Part shown: in pieces, positions 6,906 to 8,828 of the stretch
How the letters are laid out: each line of letters begins with the position of its first letter
Position numbering within the stretch: position 1 is the stretch's first letter
Assembly (NCBI GenBank): GCA_022360535.1
Contig: JAKSCP010000496.1
Span: forward strand, 1-8,828
Source of the DNA: Pseudomonadales bacterium
Lineage (GTDB): Bacteria; Pseudomonadota; Gammaproteobacteria; Pseudomonadales; Pseudohongiellaceae
Direction of reading: 5' to 3'
Length of the DNA: 8,828 nt
Translations under genes and position numbers: made by a program
The notes under the pieces: model-generated
The model's database searches: none
Seen by the model: only the letters and a program-made list of their open reading frames with translations
Told to the model about the DNA's origin: nothing

Positions 6906-8258
6906 ATGTTGTCTCTACCCCAACAGTTACTTGATACTGGCATTGACCTGAACAATGTTTCAGCCCGGCTCAGTCCTGATGCGTCTGCTGCCACCACTCA
7001 AGAGGCTGAGCTCAATAGCTTCGCCCAGGAGCTCTCCAGGCTATTGCAAGAAGACCCTAAAGGGCCGCAAACTGCTGTTTTAAAAGAGTTTATTGGTAGT
7101 ACTCAAGAGGCCGTGGAGGCTGTTTCGCAGCCCCTTCCCAGCCTCGAACTGCACACAAGTAATAAGGGTCATGAACCAACAGCACCCAATGTATCCACTT
7201 TGCTGCAACCTGATCCGAGGCCACTGGATAGCTTTCCCCCTTTAGCGAATCCCACTAGTAACACGCTGAAACCGGACGCTGCGGTAACTACCGGTAATGT
7301 GGCTCCGGAAAGCGGCAAAGACTTGCCGCCGCTGGCTGCGCAGAAATTGCAGTTCCCACAGATTACTTTGAACCGAGCGCCAGGTAGTGAAGAGAATGAA
7401 GGGTTTGTAATGAAGCAGCCCGTAGTGGAAACAGGGATGGCAGCGCTTGCACATCCTGACCAGGCAAAATTTCGAAGCGTGCTGGCACAGCCTCACTTAA
7501 CAAAAGTCGCTGAATTCAGCCAGCAAGAAACTGGCACTCGTTTTCAGGCGGAAGAATTGGCCGACTTCATTGAACTATCGAATTTGTCAGGGAATAAATC
7601 CGTTAATGAGCGTGGCATGAGTACTCTCGATAACCAAGTACAGGCCAAGCTTCAGTTTTCAGCACTGACTGCTGCGACATCCTTAAGTGCAGAGCCCATG
7701 AGCAGTGGATCGCAATCAATGACCCCAGTCCAGGCAGGTTCTGACATTGCGGTGAAGTTGCAACAGTTTATGGATACTGCTGCCACTCAGGAGAATTTAC
7801 GCGCCAACTCTGGCACGACAGAAGCAGTGCTCAGAGAACAGGTTACTACAGCTTACGGCAACCCCCGATGGTTCAATGACTTTGCCGGAAGAATTCGAGT
7901 CATCGCTAATGCCAACGTGCCTGTTGCCGAACTCAGCTTAAATCCCGCTGAGCTGGGCGCCATCGAAATCAAAATTCACGCTCAGGATGATGGCACCATC
8001 ATAAATTTCTTTAGCTCCAACCCGGCAACCCGAGAACTGATTGATACCAGTCTTCCTCGATTAAGGGATTTACTGGCAGACAGTGGTATCCAGCTACAGC
8101 ACGGTGATGTATCAGACAGAAAACCCGGAGCGAACGATTCGCAAACGACCTCCAGGCAATGGAGTCAGGCTAAAGCAGCACAACTGGAAGTGCCAGTTCC
8201 AGAGTTACCGGCAGTACCTCGCCCAGTAGGTACTTCCATGATTGATCACTATGTCTAA
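6906..8258 (+). CDS. fliK: Flagellar hook-length control protein FliK
   Basis: Secreted molecular ruler, 450 aa, that sets hook length and switches the export gate from rod/hook to filament substrates. The N-terminal two thirds are Pro/Ser/Gln/Thr-rich and poorly conserved, as is normal for the ruler part. The globular Flg_hook domain is at about 318-405, with AELSLNPAELGAIEIKI at about 337-353 followed by RELIDTSLPRLRDLLADSGI, which interacts with FlhB in the family. The start is the first ATG after an in-frame TGA (6894-6896). No Shine-Dalgarno is visible ahead of it, which is odd for a gene with its own promoter. It lies 87 bases after fliJ and 56 before fliN; fliL and fliM, usual between them, are absent. 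Confidence 0.93.
   Translation: MLSLPQQLLDTGIDLNNVSARLSPDASAATTQEAELNSFAQELSRLLQEDPKGPQTAVLKEFIGSTQEAVEAVSQPLPSLELHTSNKGHEPTAPNVSTLLQPDPRPLDSFPPLANPTSNTLKPDAAVTTGNVAPESGKDLPPLAAQKLQFPQITLNRAPGSEENEGFVMKQPVVETGMAALAHPDQAKFRSVLAQPHLTKVAEFSQQETGTRFQAEELADFIELSNLSGNKSVNERGMSTLDNQVQAKLQFSALTAATSLSAEPMSSGSQSMTPVQAGSDIAVKLQQFMDTAATQENLRANSGTTEAVLREQVTTAYGNPRWFNDFAGRIRVIANANVPVAELSLNPAELGAIEIKIHAQDDGTIINFFSSNPATRELIDTSLPRLRDLLADSGIQLQHGDVSDRKPGANDSQTTSRQWSQAKAAQLEVPVPELPAVPRPVGTSMIDHYV
8182..8234 (+). repeat. Two adjacent inverted repeats at the 3' end of fliK
   Basis: AACTGG (8182-8187) pairs with CCAGTT (8193-8198) across a 5-base loop. AGTACCT (8213-8219) pairs with AGGTACT (8228-8234) across an 8-base loop. 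Both lie in fliK coding sequence just before the fliN gap. No T-run follows, so neither looks like an intrinsic terminator. They could shape the fliK-fliN mRNA (processing or stability) or be by-products of the repetitive VPVPELPAVP coding. Confidence 0.35.
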
Positions 8259-8301
8259 TACAAATCCTTAAGAAACCCAATTTGCGATAAGCAGTTCGTA
8301 C

Positions 8302-8306
8302 AGGAG
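8302..8306 (+). promoter_or_regulatory. Strong ribosome binding site of fliN
   Basis: AGGAG, 8 bases before the ATG at 8315, fixes the fliN start. It is the clearest Shine-Dalgarno in the window, in contrast to the weak or absent ones before fliF, fliI, fliJ and fliK. It suggests fliN is translated independently and strongly, which fits the high copy number of FliN in the C ring. Confidence 0.8.
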
Positions 8307-8314
8307 ACCTCGCT

Positions 8315-8665
8315 ATGGAATCAACAGAATCAACGGAACCACAAGCTGAAGGCGCACAGGAGGCGGTACGGAATGCGACCAATATCGCCAAATCCATCAG
8401 CAATCAAGAAGTCAACATAGACACTCTGTTGAAGGTGCCGGTCTCTTTGGCTATTGAAGTGGGTCGAACGCAGATCCCGCTGAGTGAACTAATCGAAATT
8501 GAGGAAGGAACAGTAATCGAACTGGATCGGTTGCTGGATGAACCGATCGATATTCTGGTTAATGGCGCACTAATCGCTCACGGTGTGGTGGTTCTGGCCA
8601 ATGAGAAGTTTGGCCTGCAGATTACCGACATTATCAGCTTGGAAGAGCGCGCCAAGAGTCTCTAG
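8315..8665 (+). CDS. fliN: Flagellar motor switch protein FliN
   Basis: C-ring protein, 116 aa, that forms the lower ring with FliM and docks FliH-FliI for export. One SpoA (surface presentation of antigens) domain covers about residues 40-112. Strongly family-like stretches are VPVSLAIEVGRTQIPLSEL, GTVIELDRLLDEPIDILVNG and IAHGVVVLANEKFGLQITDI, close to other FliN proteins. The first 35 residues are a polar linker that begins with a 9-base tandem duplication (GAATCAACA then GAATCAACG), giving EST-EST. Length and the single SpoA domain argue against FliM or the longer SctQ of injectisomes. It follows fliK directly, without fliL or fliM, and is the last gene of the cluster on this strand; fliO and the export-gate genes do not follow. 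Confidence 0.94.
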   Translation: MESTESTEPQAEGAQEAVRNATNIAKSISNQEVNIDTLLKVPVSLAIEVGRTQIPLSELIEIEEGTVIELDRLLDEPIDILVNGALIAHGVVVLANEKFGLQITDIISLEERAKSL

Positions 8666-8667
8666 TT

Positions 8668-8692
8668 TTTTCAGTTTCTTTTAATCTGAAAA
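8668..8692. terminator. AT-rich inverted repeat between convergent genes
   Basis: TTTTCAG (8668-8674) pairs with CTGAAAA (8686-8692) across an 11-base T-rich loop, starting 2 bases after the fliN stop. It fills the 34-base gap before the stop of the - strand frame. The stem is weak and the only T-runs are within the stem and loop, so it is a poor intrinsic terminator. Its position between two converging genes suits a bidirectional one. Confidence 0.35.
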
Positions 8693-8699
8693 CTACTGC

Positions 8700-8828
8700 T
8701 CAATAAGCCCTGGCGATTTCAGAATAACGCTGACTCACCCTGCGCTGTGTAGCGCTTTCAGTGTATCGCTGCTGCAGGGTGTTTTTTAGATCAGCTGCCA
8801 GGCTGGTGATTTCGTTATTCACGTGGAC
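8700..8828 (-). CDS. C-terminal end of unidentified convergent protein (partial)
   Basis: This is the only open frame on the - strand here; it enters from the window's right edge and ends at TGA (bases 8702-8700). It gives 42 residues, beginning VHVNNEITSLAADLKNTLQQ and ending SQRYSEIARAY: hydrophilic, Gln/Arg-rich and probably helical. I do not recognise the family. An open frame this short arises by chance fairly often, so the main support is the protein-like composition and the stop placed shortly after fliN, as expected for a convergent neighbour. It may or may not be flagellar. Confidence 0.4.
   Translation of the reverse strand, partial: VHVNNEITSLAADLKNTLQQRYTESATQRRVSQRYSEIARAY
8736..8787 (+). 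terminator. Terminator-like hairpin with T-run downstream of fliN
   Basis: CACCCTGC (8736-8743) pairs perfectly with GCAGGGTG (8774-8781), immediately followed by six T (8782-8787) on the + strand, the shape of a Rho-independent terminator. The 30-base interior can itself fold, with AGCG (8751-8754) pairing to CGCT (8767-8770) or, alternatively, GCGCT (8742-8746) pairing to AGCGC (8751-8755). It lies 70 bases past the fliN stop and inside the - strand frame. The long interior is unusual for a terminator. Confidence 0.42.

Noticed and set aside
7735..7750. AGGTTC...TTGCG in fliK as a sigma-54 promoter
   Set aside because: Spacing fits but the -24 box matches poorly and it is deep inside fliK, with no gene start shortly after.
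8264..8290. Sigma-28 (FliA) promoter before fliN
   Set aside because: TGCGATAA resembles a FliA -10 box but no TAAA-type -35 is found at the required distance.
8315..8665. Injectisome SctQ or FliM instead of FliN
   Set aside because: Only one SpoA domain, 116 aa, and conserved FliN-type stretches; FliM and SctQ are much longer.

Overview
This window is a slice of a polar-type flagellar gene cluster from a gammaproteobacterium. The gene set and order (FlrB/FleS sensor kinase, FlrC/FleR sigma-54 activator, then fliE and fliF) are typical of Pseudomonas, Vibrio and marine gammaproteobacteria. The species cannot be named from the sequence. No mobile element, RNA gene or CRISPR array is visible.

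Layout, all on the + strand up to 8665: flrB (1-981, 5' end cut by the window edge), flrC (985-2337), fliE (2359-2670), fliF (2708-4366), fliH (4359-4964), fliI (4969-6333), fliJ (6372-6818), an 87-base gap with a good sigma-54 promoter match (6826-6841), fliK (6906-8258) and fliN (8315-8665). After fliN come a short AT-rich inverted repeat and the probable 3' end of an unidentified gene on the - strand (8700-8828), with a terminator-shaped hairpin plus T-run inside it. Spacing is tight (8-base overlap to 56-base gaps, apart from the promoter gap), so flrB to fliJ look like one transcription unit and fliK-fliN a second one, possibly also read through from upstream.

How the genes work together: FlrB phosphorylates FlrC, which activates sigma-54 promoters of mid-class flagellar genes. 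FliF builds the MS ring and FliE joins it to the rod. FliI (ATPase), FliH (its regulator and tether) and FliJ (central stalk) form the export ATPase complex. FliK measures hook length and switches export specificity. FliN is the lower C-ring protein that docks FliH.

The most interesting point is what is missing. In the usual order fliE-F-G-H-I-J-K-L-M-N-O-P-Q-R, this cluster has no fliG between fliF and fliH, where the two genes directly overlap. It has no fliL or fliM between fliK and fliN, and no fliOPQR after fliN. The missing genes include two of the three switch proteins (FliG, FliM) and the stator-associated FliL. FliF keeps a C-terminal tail resembling the FliG-binding tail of other FliF proteins, so the simplest reading is that fliG and fliM lie elsewhere in the genome. 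A reduced switch or an assembly deletion are alternatives.
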